From contig JAFBJY010000300.1 in the NCBI GenBank assembly GCA_016801885.1, positions 47,115 to 111,114 on the forward strand: a stretch of DNA of 64,000 nucleotides, given 5' to 3'. Position 1 is the first letter of the stretch, and every line of letters starts with the position of its first letter. Source of the DNA: Toxotes chatareus (Eukaryota > Chordata > Actinopteri > Toxotidae). This document shows, piece after piece, positions 32,314-44,733 of the stretch. A model generated the notes under the pieces. The model searched no databases. It was not told where the DNA came from and worked only from the letters and a program-made list of their open reading frames with translations. The position numbers and the translations under genes are program-made.

Positions 32314-34379
32314 AACAGTTTGTCACAAACTCAACCGTGCTTTTTGCAAATCATACAAATTCACTGAGATCCATTACAGTAAAACTGATACTTGTTAATT
32401 GTGTATCAATAACTGACTGCTCATCTTCCACATTAATCATTCCTATTCTTTTTACTTTAACCGACAGCAAACAGCAAATGACGTTAATTTAATGGCTCTC
32501 AACTCTGACAAAGGAAAACTAAATATAATCTAAGCACTAATAAATCAAACTCTCATATCAGGGTGAATATAATGGTTTAATACAACCTGACTTTCAACAG
32601 CTAAGTGTCTGCTCCTCAGTCTACAGGCCAGGAACAATCTCTCCATCAGACAACATCCAATGGAACTGATTTGATTGCTGCTGAATAGAAAGGACACGGG
32701 ATGTGATTTTATCAGTGATATGATTGTCATTTGTTAATGTGAATCATAGTATGTTGCCTCTTAAATACAGTCACAGCAGTGTTTGTCCTTCTGAGCTGTG
32801 CAGAGGCTGAACTGGGCTGTGTCTCTTTTGTCAGAGTGAGGTGTAAAGGTGCTCTCATGAGTGTTTGTCTGCTGACTGCTGGTAGAAATGAGTGTAAAGT
32901 GTCTTTCTGTCTCCTGTCAGTCCATAATAAGTCCTCCTTCAAGGACTCCAGGACTGGTTTCAGAGTGTTCTTCATCTCTCTCAGATGAGTGTGTGTGTGT
33001 CCTTTGATGCCTTTGATGTTTCCATCTCTGCTCATGTTGATGACGTGGAGTGTCCTGAATTGATGTAGTGTCAGTTAAACCTTGCTGAAAATTATTGGTA
33101 CATGTGCTGAGTTTGACATTGAGGAAACTTGATTTCTCTTCAGCCCTGGTGGTACAACACTCTGCATTTTCAGCATATGAGGTAACTCCTAATAATAATA
33201 AGCAATATCTATCTATCTATGTATATATATATATATGTGTGTGTGTGTTGTGTGTGTGTGTTTGTCCTTTGATGCCTTTGATGTATCAACATTCTACAGT
33301 CTGATGTCACAGGCTGCAGTAAGTGGACACACAGCCAGAGACAAGTTCAGAAGTCAAACAGGAGCAGAAACAGTTGGACTGGACAGGACTTGCTCATGAT
33401 TTAGGAAGAAAGAAGCACTCAGATATTTCTGCACAATTATTGACAAGGAAGGGAGGAGCTACTGCTGTTACAAGGACAAGAGGAAACTACAGGAAAGTCC
33501 AGATCACCTCCAAGGTTTTCAGTAAGTCAGTACATGTTAGTAGTTGATGTCAGTGTCTAGTTTAGAAGTTCATTTTTTCAAATGTTTTGTCCAAATGATA
33601 TGTTTGTGAAATTGGGACGACAAGTAATCATACCCATAAGCCCAGCGGTTTGTGTGCTTATGGTGTGATGTAAATGACGGAGCATAAAATCCACAGTCCC
33701 TGTCCTGTGGAAAAGTTGACTTCCAGAGTTGAAAAGAAGCAAACATGAGGCTTCAACAGTCTGAGTAGATCAAGTTTCTATCTTCCAGGTATTTTTAGTC
33801 CAAAATTCCCCTCTTTGTGTTTCTACACCTAATGTTTCCTTGCAAAGCTGTGGTGGAGAGATGGAAACACAGAGAGGAAATTCTGCACTAAAAGACAAAC
33901 ATGTGAAGATACCCACTTGATTTGGTTTAACAATGCTGATGAATTTTAGAATTACTATTTGCACAGAAATAGGACAGTGGATTTTGTGGCCTATCATTTC
34001 CACAGAAATTGTTTAAAGAAGGGATCTCCTGGCAGCCAGTATGGACAGCAGGAAGAATTAGATCAAACACCAGTGCTTTGAATGTGGAAATGGGAATGTG
34101 AGTATATCTTTAAGTGATTTGGGTTTTTTATGCCTTTATTATGGACAGTAGAGAGATGACAGGAAATCAGGTGGAGGCAGAGGCATCAATGTTTCCAGTG
34201 GAAACTGAATTAGGGATGTTGTGGTAGATGTTCAGAAGCTTAAGGTTGTTACAGAGGTGCCCTGAAAAGTAGCATATTATGGGGTTTTGCGTTCATGGAG
34301 ATATATATACACTGACAATTGGACGTTATTACCAATCATTGTAACTTATTTGGAACCTTTTCTGTACATACATAGGGTC
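32314..34379. other. No gene seen; intergenic
   Basis: It contains a compound microsatellite at about 33208-33262 (TATC, AT and GT runs). A 102-codon minus frame at 33035-32730 has no family features. TGTCCTTTGATGCCTTTGATG occurs twice (about 32999 and 33263), a local duplication. Confidence 0.4.
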
Positions 34380-34628
34380 ATTGATAAATCTTTGGTCTGG
34401 GCCCGCTGCTTTCCGTGGGTGTGTTTTCTGCAGAGCAGCCCGCACCTCCACTGATGTCACAGAGAGCAGTGTGTCCTGTGTCCCCTCTGTGGCCACAGCT
34501 CCTCTCGGTTGGTCGGTGTTGGCAGCGTCACAGCGATCATAAAACTCGTTGAGCTCATCAGGGAGTGTGATGTAGTTGGAGACAAGTTTTTCTCTCTGTA
34601 GTCTGTGATGTGCTGGAGTCCCTGCCAC
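34380..34628 (-). mobile_element. LINE fragment (pre-RT linker)
   Basis: The minus frame contains LPDELNEFYDRCDAAN, then VEVRAALQKTHPRKAAGPD, the conserved block just before the RT of APE-type LINEs. Similarity ends abruptly after AAGPD. Confidence 0.7.
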
Positions 34629-37437
34629 CTGCGCCGTGGATCTGAGGTGTTGTGGTAACTTTATTTCTTCATGATGACTCTTGAAAGTTTTTGAAGAGAG
34701 AGGAGAAAATTTCTTCTATCATTTTTGCCTTTTTTTCTCATAAAACTCGTTTTAAAGATTTTCATGATTCAAAGAAAAACACATTTTCTTGTTGGTCGGA
34801 GAAAATGACGAACTGTTCCATCATTTATCCAGAAGTTTCTATAGTAATGTGATCATTATTCTGTGACTGTGACAGGAGGAGTTCAGTGAATTGATGTGAC
34901 TCGTCTGTGCTCTTTCACTGCTCATTTTAATGAAGTATATATTCCATCTCTGTATTATGATATTGGATTGTAACTCAGCTTTACCACAACACTGTCATTG
35001 TACACCTGTATGTTTTGTTCACCGTGTTGATCCATCTGTCTTCCTGTATTCATTCTCTCACTCCCTCGCTCACTACAACCACATACACTAAATACACTAA
35101 ACTGTAGTAAACTGTGGAAAAGCAAATCCATTATGTGTGAAACATAATGTGGCTGGATGATGTTCAGAGGAAACAGATTTTCTGAATGAATGAGGTAATG
35201 AAGTTTATTAACAGCAGTGGAGGTGGGAGACTGGGGAGGCTCCACATGTTTCTGCACTACTCTACTACTGTGCTGAGAGGAGACTGTACTGAAGCTGTCA
35301 GCTGTACCATCAGCCTCTGAGGCTGCTCTGCTCTCTGTGTCACACACTGCTACTGTACATGAAGACTGCTGTCAGCTCGGCTCAGCTCCACTCATCACTA
35401 ACTTCATTTAGAGCAAACAGAGCTCTGCTGTAACAGGAAGCAGCAGAAAGTCAGAGGCTTCATGGGATCCACACGGTGTGTATCCAGAAGTAAAGCATGG
35501 TGTCCTTTAATCAGCTGCAAAAGCTCCGCGCTCTTCCCGACGAAGCTCCGTGTCCAGCGGTTCATTTCCAGAAGAGAAAGCGCTGCAGATGAAGCCGAGC
35601 GGAGGAAGAAATCCCAGTGTGAACGCTGCTGATGAACACAAGAGCTGGAGACTCTGTCTCTGCTTCTTCTGCTGCTTTCACACGGACATTAGCGACCCCT
35701 ACCGGAACTTTTATCCAGAGAGGAAGAGACTGTGTCTGTGTGTGAGTCCTCTGTCCCTGTCTCTGTGTGTGCTCAGTATGTTGCTACTAAAGCAGCGTTT
35801 CATGGTTCAGGACTGACATCAGGACTAATCTGGACAAGTCCAACTCATTTCATTCAGCACCACAACCATGATTTGTCACATGGAGTGAAGTGAAGCCAGT
35901 GAAGAGGAGGGGGAATGGGAGGAGGAAGCAACACAAAGTGTTTGCTGGTCTCTGATGGGATCTTAGCCAGCAGTTTGTCTCTGTTATTCTGTCTCTGCAC
36001 TGTTAAACATTCATACTCAGGTGGACAGTCACAGTGGACACTGTTTAATGTCCAGAGAGAAAGAAAAGTTCTTTTATCACATATTAAAGCTGTGTGATGT
36101 TCACTGACACTGACCATGTGTAGTTTAAATACATGCGTGTGAGTTTATTTTCCTTAAGACAGAAGATGAGCTGATTAAGTAAAGGGACATTATCACTGTC
36201 CATCTGCCTGGTGTGTCTGTTTGTGTCCTTCCCTCGTGTTTTTGGCTTCAGCCGTTACAACAGTCATAAGAAACTTTCTTTTTGTCCCTTCAGCACAAAC
36301 AATGTGTCTCAAGCTCTTATGACAAACAAAAAAGAAACTTCATTTCAAATAGTTTGAAATGACTAAGTGCATTGAAAACTAACTACTGAAGCTGAACTGT
36401 ATAAATCTGTGTCTAATTTTTGTGTATTCACCTGTGAACCTCAGTGGCTCACTGACCCAAAACACCTGAAGATACAGGGAAGGAAAAAGAGTTTAGAGTT
36501 AAACTGAATAGAAGTGAGCAGGTGACTCACAGAGTGAACACACAGACTTAGATGACGTCTACATATAGCGGCACTTTATGGTCTTCACTGACATTTCCCT
36601 TGTCTGGTCACGTGTCTCGTGATCTGCTCGTCAACTGACTGCAACGTTCCAGACACATGGCTCTTATTGTAGAAAAGACTTTTGTCAACGCTGTAAAACT
36701 TTTAGAGTTAATAAATTCAATGCATGTTCAATGCATATGGCTGTATTTGTAATATATGATTTCTACATTTTTGTATCGCTGGAAGATGTGACAAGTTCAG
36801 TCGTGCAGAAAAAAAAAAAACCTCATACTAATGAATAACATTGTCTTCTTTTGTTCAAAGGTGCTGTTTGAAGCATCCATCTATAATGGAGCTCTGCAGA
36901 TCTGCTGGCAGATACAGAGCTACAAGACCCTGGCACTTTAACAGGGGTGTGAAGATTTTTGATATCCAGTGCACATAAAATATCTGATGAGTTAAATATG
37001 GATTCAGTTTCCATTTGAAGTGACAGAGAACTCAGAGTTTGACCTAAAAATCCATTTCCATCATCCAACATTTCCATTAAAACCGAGAGCTTCCTACTTT
37101 AGGAACGTTTAATGACTCTTTGTCTTTCAAACTCAGCAAATGTTTTGTATTTCACAGTTCAGTTAACCCAATAATTATTACGCTTTTTGATTTGATTGTG
37201 ATTCATGTGGTTAAAGTGAATATTAGGCAGATTCACACTGACATGAACATTTGATTGTTTTCATGCTGCATCCACCAAGTCATGAATAACAGTATTAGTG
37301 ATCTCAGTTTGACACTTATAAACAAAAACTAACAACCATAATGTGCTGAGGTCAGAGGCTGAGGTTGTTCACCTTAATCCACTGATTACCTGTCCCACAG
37401 ACTGATCCAGGTCCAGAAGCAAGTTCTAAACCTGTAA
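34629..37437. other. Mostly no gene; one possible first exon at about 35588-35740
   Basis: At 35588 an ATG opens MKPSGGRNPSVNAADEHKSW, then RLCLCFFCCFHTDISDPYRN, in a CG-richer stretch with a GTGAGTCC donor near 35741. I do not recognise it and see no partner exon. The rest is AT-rich without repeats that I can name. Confidence 0.3.
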
Positions 37438-37469
37438 ACAACACACACACACACACACACACACTCACA

Positions 37470-37500
<31 letters not shown>
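37438..37500. repeat. (AC)n microsatellite
   Basis: A CA run with a few interruptions, just upstream of the presumed NLR-2 promoter. Confidence 0.95.
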
Positions 37501-37501
<1 letters not shown>

Positions 37502-37542
37502 GACTGTGTGACTTCCTCTAAATGTAGAGGGGAGGAACAGCT

Positions 37543-37552
37543 GAAACTGAAA
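37543..37552 (+). promoter_or_regulatory. Interferon-response-like element (ISRE) upstream of NLR-2
   Basis: GAAACTGAAA matches the GAAANNGAAA core bound by IRF factors. It lies about 80 bases before a likely first-exon donor (GTGAGTG at 37626) and is followed by a purine-rich 5' leader. This suggests that NLR-2 was interferon-inducible. Inference from motif and position only. Confidence 0.5.
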
Positions 37553-37789
37553 TTGTTCAGTCAGTTAGTTCAGACGCCATTTGAACTGAACAGAGCAGGA
37601 GGAGGAAAACTGAAGGCTGAGGCAGGGTGAGTGTTAATACAACATTATTATTATTTTACTGTCAAAGTCTCTGAGTCAGTTTTCAGACTCAGAGTTAAAA
37701 TAAACTGTCCAGGTGGAGAGCTGTCTGTTTTTATTTCACTGTGGACTCTGTTAGTCTGTGTGTGTGTGTAACTTCCTGTTCTCTCAGTC

Positions 37790-38575
37790 TTGCAACTTGC
37801 ATTTGAGAAGATGGCGACGCAGGCACACGCAGTGGCTGCTCTCCGTCCCAACGAGACAGTGTTTTTATGTATTTTGTCTTGTCAGCAACCATAACCACAC
37901 ACAACTGGGAGTTACTGCTCAACAGTATACATCAGTGATGCCTGGTGTCGTGATGCTGTCGTGGTCTGTAAGTTTGAAAACAACACAACTGTGGTGGGTC
38001 ACATAAGCAGCGACGATGAGACGTACTACAGGAGCGAAGTGAGCCGTCTGGCTGAGTGGTGCAGTGTCAACAACCTCTCCCTGAACGTGGAGAAGACGAA
38101 GGAGATCATCAGAGACTTCAGGAGAGTGCACGCCCAGCATGCTCCCCTAACCATCAAAGGTGCTGCCGTGGAGAGAGTGAGCAGCACCAAGTTCCTGGGT
38201 GTGCAACTCTGGACCCTCACCCGCATGCCCCCTCTGACCCCCCCCCCCCACTGGAACTACTGTCTCACACACTTTACACCTGCACTTTTAATCAGCTGCT
38301 GTTATGTGCCCTGCTGCTGCTGCTTAAATGACATCATTTGAGCTAAACAAGTTACCCACAAATTCTTGTCATACCTATTTGTATTACATACAAGTCTTTT
38401 TTTCTACCTGATATGTTTATACTGTTATTGATATGTTTATATTGTTTTGTACAAGATGTTTAGTGTACCACTGCGAGCCTAGGGAGCACTGCAATTTCAG
38501 ATCCTGTGTACAACCTGTACATATGGTTTTGACAATAAAGCTGACTTTGACTTTGACTTTGACTCTTGATCAGAG
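37790..38575 (+). mobile_element. Internally deleted LINE in NLR-2 intron 1
   Basis: It begins with a 5' UTR-like AAGATGGCGACGCAGG stretch, then jumps to the end of RT (NNTTVVGHISSDDETYYRSE, then NNLSLNVEKTKEIIRDF and STKFLGV). It closes with GACAATAAAGCTGACTTTGA and a GACTTT-repeat tail. Endonuclease and most of RT are missing. Confidence 0.75.
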
Positions 38576-38634
38576 TTTGTCCTGATTCTTTGTGTGTCTG
38601 AGCTCACAGTCTGTTTTACTGGTTTCCCTCTCAG

Positions 38635-38787
38635 ACTGACTGAAGTCCAGAAGATGAGTGATTGTGTGGAGGAAGAAGAGGACAGAGCAGAGTGTCCAGG
38701 ATCCAGCTGTTTGTCTATGAAGAGTGACTGTTACAAAGAGTTTAATCCTCCATCCTTCAGTAATGAACCTGGACCCTCAGACACAAA
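38635..38787 (+). CDS. NLR-2 first coding exon
   Basis: The acceptor CCCTCTCAG precedes it; the ATG at 38654 opens MSDCVEEEEDRAECPGSSCL, then SMKSD, a standard NLRC3-like start. It ends in SNEPGPSDTK with donor GTAAGA, phase 2. Confidence 0.75.
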
Positions 38788-39432
38788 GTAAGAGAACTGC
38801 TACAAACCTGTGAACCTCCAAACTTTGGGCTATAACAGTGTTTAGTGTGTTGAGGTCCTGCAGTTGTCATCTCTGTCTGTAACAGCTGCCGTGAGTGTGG
38901 ACAGAAAATCAGTTCTTCCTGGTTCTTCTGGCTCATCAGTGTATTAATACTGACTGCTGAGGCAAGGAGTGTGCCATCTAAGTCACCTCATGATTCGATT
39001 CGATTACGATTCAGTGCTACGATTTGACGATTCACAGATTATCGATGCATCTCGATTAATCTTTTTTTTCCCCACATAGAATGTTTTTCTCACTCTGTAG
39101 TTACTTAAATATTCATTCATTGAAGTAAAACATGTTTATCTCTATCTTTTCTTTATTATTAAATGAAAACATAGAAGGCATATTTGTTGTGTTGCCATTG
39201 TACTTAATTTTTGTTTTACACGCTTTACATACTGAGTAGGTTTTGTCAAGGCACATTTTGTCCTCATGTTCATTCGGGGTGTGCCCGATTCATCGATTCA
39301 TAGATTAATCGTGACGCAACACTTGACGATTCAGCATCGAATAATGTTAAAAAATCGATTCTTTTAATAGCAGAACGAAAGTGCAGCTGTCAGAATGAAA
39401 AAAAAAGTTGTGCGTGCGCCTCAGACATATTA

Positions 39433-41225
39433 TAGGGCCCTATGATTTCCGCGGTCATGGAATTGCGGAATTGGCCGACTAAAACGGAATCTATTTTTTA
39501 ACGCGGAATATCGCGGAATTTGACATAATTTGAGTGCAATGCTGTTTTCGTGTGGAAGAGGAACGTGTCTCGGGAAAACTATACGGAGGGAAGCAAATCT
39601 GGGTGGCACAACAAGCCCTTCCACAGACTAAGCCCCTCCCCTTCAAAACATTGCAAGCATGGTGAAGCGGCTGCCTACAGCTCTGTGTTCGTCAGCAAAA
39701 AAACTGCGAAACTCGATGCGAACTGCTCGGCTCTGTACTGAGGGGTTAGCGTCAAGTGTTGCATATTCTGTCAACAATTCAATGTCAACAATTGACTGGA
39801 AACAACGTAAGAATACGCACAGTGACCATATAGTGTCCAAAATCCATATGAAAAACAATCTGGCTGACATGCACATACAATAAGATTTAAAAGGATTACT
39901 TTCTGGACATGTAAATCAAGATATCAAATTGTTAAAGAAGTGAAAATATTGTCCATTTCCTTTCCTTTCGCTATTTTTTAAATTTACATGTTCATAATAA
40001 AATAAATCAAAATCATGTCGGTACAGCCACACAATATATATTTTTAGTATTATTATCATTGTTTTTAATCTACATCAGTAAATGAAACAGACATTTAGAA
40101 CTACATGTGCGAGCAAATGTTTTTTTTCTTTTATCAGAGGAGTTGAAAACTAATACTTTCTTGTGGATTTTGTCTTCATGGATAGATGCAACTACTCAAC
40201 AGTTTCCCAAGCCATACTAGCCTCCCTCCATAGCAACAGTCTGGATCTATTCAATTCAATTCAATTCAATTTTATTTATATAGCGCCTTCCACAATCAAA
40301 ATTGTCTCAAAGCTCTTTACAGAGACCCAGAGCCTGACCCCAGAGCAAGCACTTAAGGCGACAGTGGCAAGGAAAACTCCCTTTTAACAGGAAGAAACCT
40401 TGAGCAGAACCTGGCTCAGATGGGGGACCCTCCTGCCGATGGCCGGGCTGGGTGAAAGGAGGAAGATAGGACAGCTAGGAATGGAGGAGAGGGGGAGAAA
40501 GACATGCAGCATAATACAGACAATGTGGGTCAGTATTTGCATTACAGTTAGTGAACAGTTATTTGATAATGTGTGCTCAGCAAATTAGAATTATGAAACA
40601 GAGCACGGAGGCAAAAAGCTGTCATGACTGGTAATTATTTACATTGCAGTTTGCAAAGAATATTAATCAAATATTTATCTGTAGCAGAATGGAACATTAA
40701 ACATGTTAGAAATCGATCATTGTAAACAATAAACAGCAGCAGGTGGGTGGAGCCAGGACCATAGGACATGCAGCTCCGGAGCCAGAGATACCTGCAGTAA
40801 GGTACAGAGAAAGAGAGACCAGAGAGAAACAAACACAGGACTACGGGACAGAGAGGACACAGAGTTAATGACATGTAATAAAAGCTAATAAATTTGAGAG
40901 TGGATCTGAGGAGAGAAAAGAAAGAAGAAGAATGATGCCTGAATGATGCCTGGGCAGCGGTCACAGATAATGCCGCCTACTGTCTGAAAGCATACTTGTC
41001 TGTCACCTCAGTAGATTTAAGTTCATTTCTATTTAATTTGTGTACATTTTAGTCATTTACATTAAAACATACTGTTTTTGGATAGATTCCCAAAAACTAT
41101 AATGGAAAAAACATACTTCCCAAAAATTAAAATGGAAAAATGGAATTTGGAAAAAAATAAAACGGAATTTGGAAAAAAATAAAACGGAATTTGGGAAAAA
41201 ATAAAACAGATTTTATAGGGCCCTA
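39433..41225 (+). mobile_element. hAT-like element III with CGGBP1-type zinc-finger exon
   Basis: The ends are TAGGGCCCTA on both sides, flanked by a direct 6-bp ATATTA (39427-39432 and 41226-41231). Inside, from about 39659, MVKRLPTALCSSAKKLRNS leads to TIDWKQRKNTHSDHIVSKIH, the BED/CGGBP1-like zinc-binding region. Part of the Cys pair is lost. The transposase core is absent and an L2 piece fills the middle. The right end has three AAAACGGAATTTGG-type short repeats. A 6-bp duplication is unusual for hAT, so superfamily confidence is moderate. Confidence 0.65.
40250..40923 (-). mobile_element. L2 3' UTR fragment in hAT III
   Basis: It starts with a clear (TTGAA)n tail (seen as TTCAA repeats) and follows the same sequence as 1-660. 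Similarity stops at about 40923. It is the innermost layer of the nest. Confidence 0.8.
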
Positions 41226-42060
41226 ATATTAGGAGACGGACCTCAGTCCAAGAGATGGCGGCGTGTAATCACAGCTTGAATTACAAGCTGTGACACATTA
41301 AAGCGACAGTGTGGAGACATTTTGTTTAAAAGAACTTTTATATTTTCTAAATGCTGGGAAATTGCTTAAGTTGAAAAATGACACATTCTATGTTTTCATT
41401 TAATAAAGAAAAGATAGAGATAAACGTGTTTTACTTCAATGAATAGATATTTTAAAATATACATTATTTTACAAGTAACTACAGAGTGAGAAAAGAAACA
41501 TTCTATGTGGAGATAAAAAGATTAATCGAGATGCATCGACAATCGGTGAATCGTCGAATCGTAGCACTGTGAATCGTAATCAAATCAAATCGTGAGGTGA
41601 CTTAGATGGCACACCCCTAATGTTCATAAAAACCGAAATGTCTCCACACTGCTGCTTTTAAACCTGACGAGTGAATTGCACGCTGTGACACATTACACAC
41701 CGCCATCTCTTGGAGGTCTGTCTCTGGGGGGGGGGGGCGTGCACCTTTTTTTCGTTCCGTTATTAAAAGAATTGATTTTTCAACTTTAATGAATCAATGC
41801 TGAATCGTCAAGTGTCGCGTCACAATTAATCTATGAATTGGTGAATCAGGCACACCCCTAGCTGAGCCTGCTTGTTTCTTTTGAAATGACTAAAGAACAT
41901 TTTTACTTTCACTGATTTTCCATATTTTTCTTATTACCAATAAATCCCATGTGCAGAGTCAAACCCACACAGAATGTGTATCACAGCCTGATAGATCTGA
42001 TTCCTCTGAGCCAGGAAATATTAAAACACATCAGTGCAAAAAATGTGTTTGTGTTTTCAG

Positions 42061-42183
42061 ACGTCAGGACCACAGACTGAGAGCAGAGTCTCTAGGATTC
42101 AGCTGTCTGTCTATGAAGAGTGACTGGTCCAAAGAGTTGAATCCTCCAAACTTCAGTATTGAACCTGGACCCTCAGACACAAA
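42061..42183 (+). CDS. NLR-2 N-terminal repeat exon 1
   Basis: 123 nt, phase 2-2, acceptor GTTTTCAG, donor GTAAGA. It encodes CLSMKSDWSKELNPPNFSIE, then PGPSDT. A near copy lies at 43585-43707, and the 150 bases of intron before each copy are also shared. Confidence 0.75.
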
Positions 42184-42254
42184 GTAAGAGAACTGCTACA
42201 AACCTGTGAACCTCAGTAACATTGTTTAGAGTGTTGAGGTCCTGCAGTTATCGT

Positions 42255-43081
42255 CACTGCCTGTAACAGCTCAAGTCAAGTAGGTTTAGTGAGACAAGTG
42301 AGACGAAACAACTTTTCACCAGGAACAATTGGTGATATACACAACTATTAAAACACAGTAGAGACAAGACAGATACAGTATAGTGCACACACACTATTTC
42401 AACATGCACACACACACAATCATTGAGATCACAGATTTCTTCTTGCACACATATGCACACTGACACACACACACTCCAGAACACACATGTACATACACAT
42501 TTACTTAATGTGCAGAAAACAACAGTGACATAAGCAAACAATGCTAGACAGGGCATGGCTATTAACAGAACACTGGTAGTCAAGTAGTTATGATTGGATA
42601 TTAAAAAGTATATATATGATATGAGATATTATCAGCAAGAAAAAGTGCAGAGTGCATAGAGGTGCAGTGTGCTAGTTAGCATTATACGTTGCCAGTTACT
42701 ATTACAGGTTGGTTATATTGCACTATAGGTTGTTTAACAGTCTGACCGCTTGGGGAAAGAAGCTCTTCCCCATTCTGGAGGTGTGAGCAGTGATACTGCG
42801 GAACCTTCTGTCTGATGGTAGTAAGGTGAAGAGTCCATGGGAGGGATGGGTAATGTCCTTGACAATGTTCTTGGCTTTGCACAGGTAGCGGGTGTTGTAT
42901 ATCTGAGACGGGGGGCAGAGAGGCTCCTGTGATCTTTTTGGCTGTCCTCACAATCTGCTGCAGGGCCTTATGGTCTGCAGCAGTGCATTTACCAAACCAT
43001 GTTGTGATGGCGTCCCTGGCTTTCAGTAGCGCCCTCACCTCTGTAGTCATCCATGGTTTCTGTTTGGGATGTGTGGTGATG
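42255..43081 (-). mobile_element. CR1/Rex1-like LINE 3' end
   Basis: The minus frame 43050-42682 contains TTWFGKCTAADHKALQQIVR, then TAKKITGASLP, the RT C terminus, followed by 3' UTR down to about 42255. It separates the two duplicated NLR-2 exons and sits exactly between the duplicated intron blocks. Confidence 0.75.
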
Positions 43082-43584
43082 GACTAAAGAACATTTTTAC
43101 TTTCACTGATTTTCCACATTTATCTATTATTACCAATAAATCCCATGTGCAGAGTCAAACCCACACAGAATGTGTATCACAGCCTGATAGATCTGATTCC
43201 TCTGAGCCAGGAAATATTAAAACACATCAGTGAACTACACTGTTACACTGGGTGACATGTTCCTTCATCTCCATCAACACACACACACACACACACACCA
43301 AATGTAGATAAATCCACTGATCAAAATAGTCCCCACTACACTTCTTCAGAGCTAATGTGAGTCAGGACATCAACACATGGAAACTGCACATATTTTATGA
43401 TTAACTGACACAACAGTGTTGTTTATGGATGCTGGTGTGTTGCCTCCATCCTTCAGTATAGTGTTCAGTGCTACATGGTAACGTTGCTGCAGGACGTCAG
43501 CTGAGAGTTCCCAGAATGACTTTGTCCTCAGACAATTTATCAGTGATTGATGTGATATGAATAAAAATGTGTTTGTGTTTTCAG

Positions 43585-43707
43585 AGGTCAGGACCACAGA
43601 CGGACAGCAGAGTCTCCAGGATCCAGCTGTCTGTCTGTGAAGAGTGACTGGTCCAAACAGTTTATTCCTCCATGGTTCAGTATTGAACCTGGACCCTCAG
43701 ACACAAA
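43585..43707 (+). CDS. NLR-2 N-terminal repeat exon 2
   Basis: 123 nt, phase 2-2. It reads CLSVKSDWSKQFIPPWFSIE, then PGPSDT, with Val in place of the usual Met in SMKSD. Donor GTAAG. Confidence 0.75.
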
Positions 43708-44733
43708 GTAAGAAACTGTTTCTCGTGCAAACTGACCTGTGGATGATTCAGTTCTCAGACACATTTGAAGGAAACAGGGAGACACCAGGGGGCCAGATCC
43801 ATAAAACTCTGTGTCCACACAAAGACAGAAATATGCACACACACTCTTTTCAGCAGATTTATAAAGCAGAACTTTCTCATGTTACTGTTTTATCAGACTC
43901 AGTCATTGTGAGAGTTGGTGTATGAACATGAGCCTGATTTCCACTTCCAGAGTCTGTAGACCTGTCAATGAAAAGAAGGACAAAGAAGAAACACAGTGTC
44001 TCCATGTTGGAGGTTCCACTTTAATGATTTACACGTCTGAGCCTTTAACAGCTTTTAGACATTGTGAACCAAATCTGGATATTTGTTCACAACAATCAAC
44101 AAAACATTTAGTCTCAGCTCAGGTCGTGCTGCTAAAATCATTTGCTGTCAGGTTTCTGGGATTTAATAACTGTTGGAAAGGAGCAGAATGTCCTCACACT
44201 GGACTGTAGCTCCCAAAAAAGTTTGATCAGACTGAAAAAGGAAAAGCTTTGACCCTACAGGGTCTTCATGAGTTAAATGGCCAACATGACAACGAGCTGA
44301 TAGGACTCAATACATCATCAAGATAAAATACATTATCAGAGCCTGAAAGAATCCCAACAATCTCACAGTAATCCACCCAAAACATCCAAGAGTATCTCAG
44401 TAAGTTCAAATATTTGTTGGAAAATGTATAAGATATAAAATCTGAGAGAAAGATCCAGAACAAGAGCTGGACTGCAGACAGTCAGTCAGCAGCACTGTAC
44501 AAAGTAAGACTGTACATCTGTCTGCTCATGTCTTCATCTCTGAAAACAGGACCTGTGGTTTGATACAGAGTCAGTTGTTCTATCATACAGCTTTGGCATT
44601 TAAGATGATTAGAAATACCACAAAATGAAAAAGCTTTTCTTTGCTTGTCTTTAGTTTTTATGCAGCTGATGAAAGAAATGAGCAGATTCTCAGATTCTCT
44701 TTCTTTAGTCTGACATTATTTCTTCTGTGTCAG

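Larger units (their letters stand above)
39274..41619 (-). mobile_element. hAT element II, same family, inverted inside element I
   Basis: The left end TCGGGGTGTGCCCGATTC equals the right end of element I inverted. The right end (inverted TAGGGGTGTGCCATCTAAG) equals the left end of element I. A perfect 8-bp duplication ATGTTCAT lies at 39266-39273 and 41620-41627. Element III interrupts it. Confidence 0.85.
38964..41860 (+). mobile_element. hAT element I (outer)
   Basis: The left end AAGGAGTGTGCCATC and the right end (inverted: TAGGGGTGTGCCTGATTC) share the TAGGGGTGTGCC-type hAT terminus. The flanks GCTGAGGC (38956-38963) and GCTGAGCC (41861-41868) match at seven of eight bases, the expected 8-bp hAT duplication. 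hAT II is inserted in it in reverse. No transposase of its own was found. Confidence 0.8.

Noticed and set aside
38964..41868. Single large foldback or cruciform element
   Set aside because: The interleaved order of ends and two separate 8-bp duplications show two hAT copies, one inside the other in reverse.
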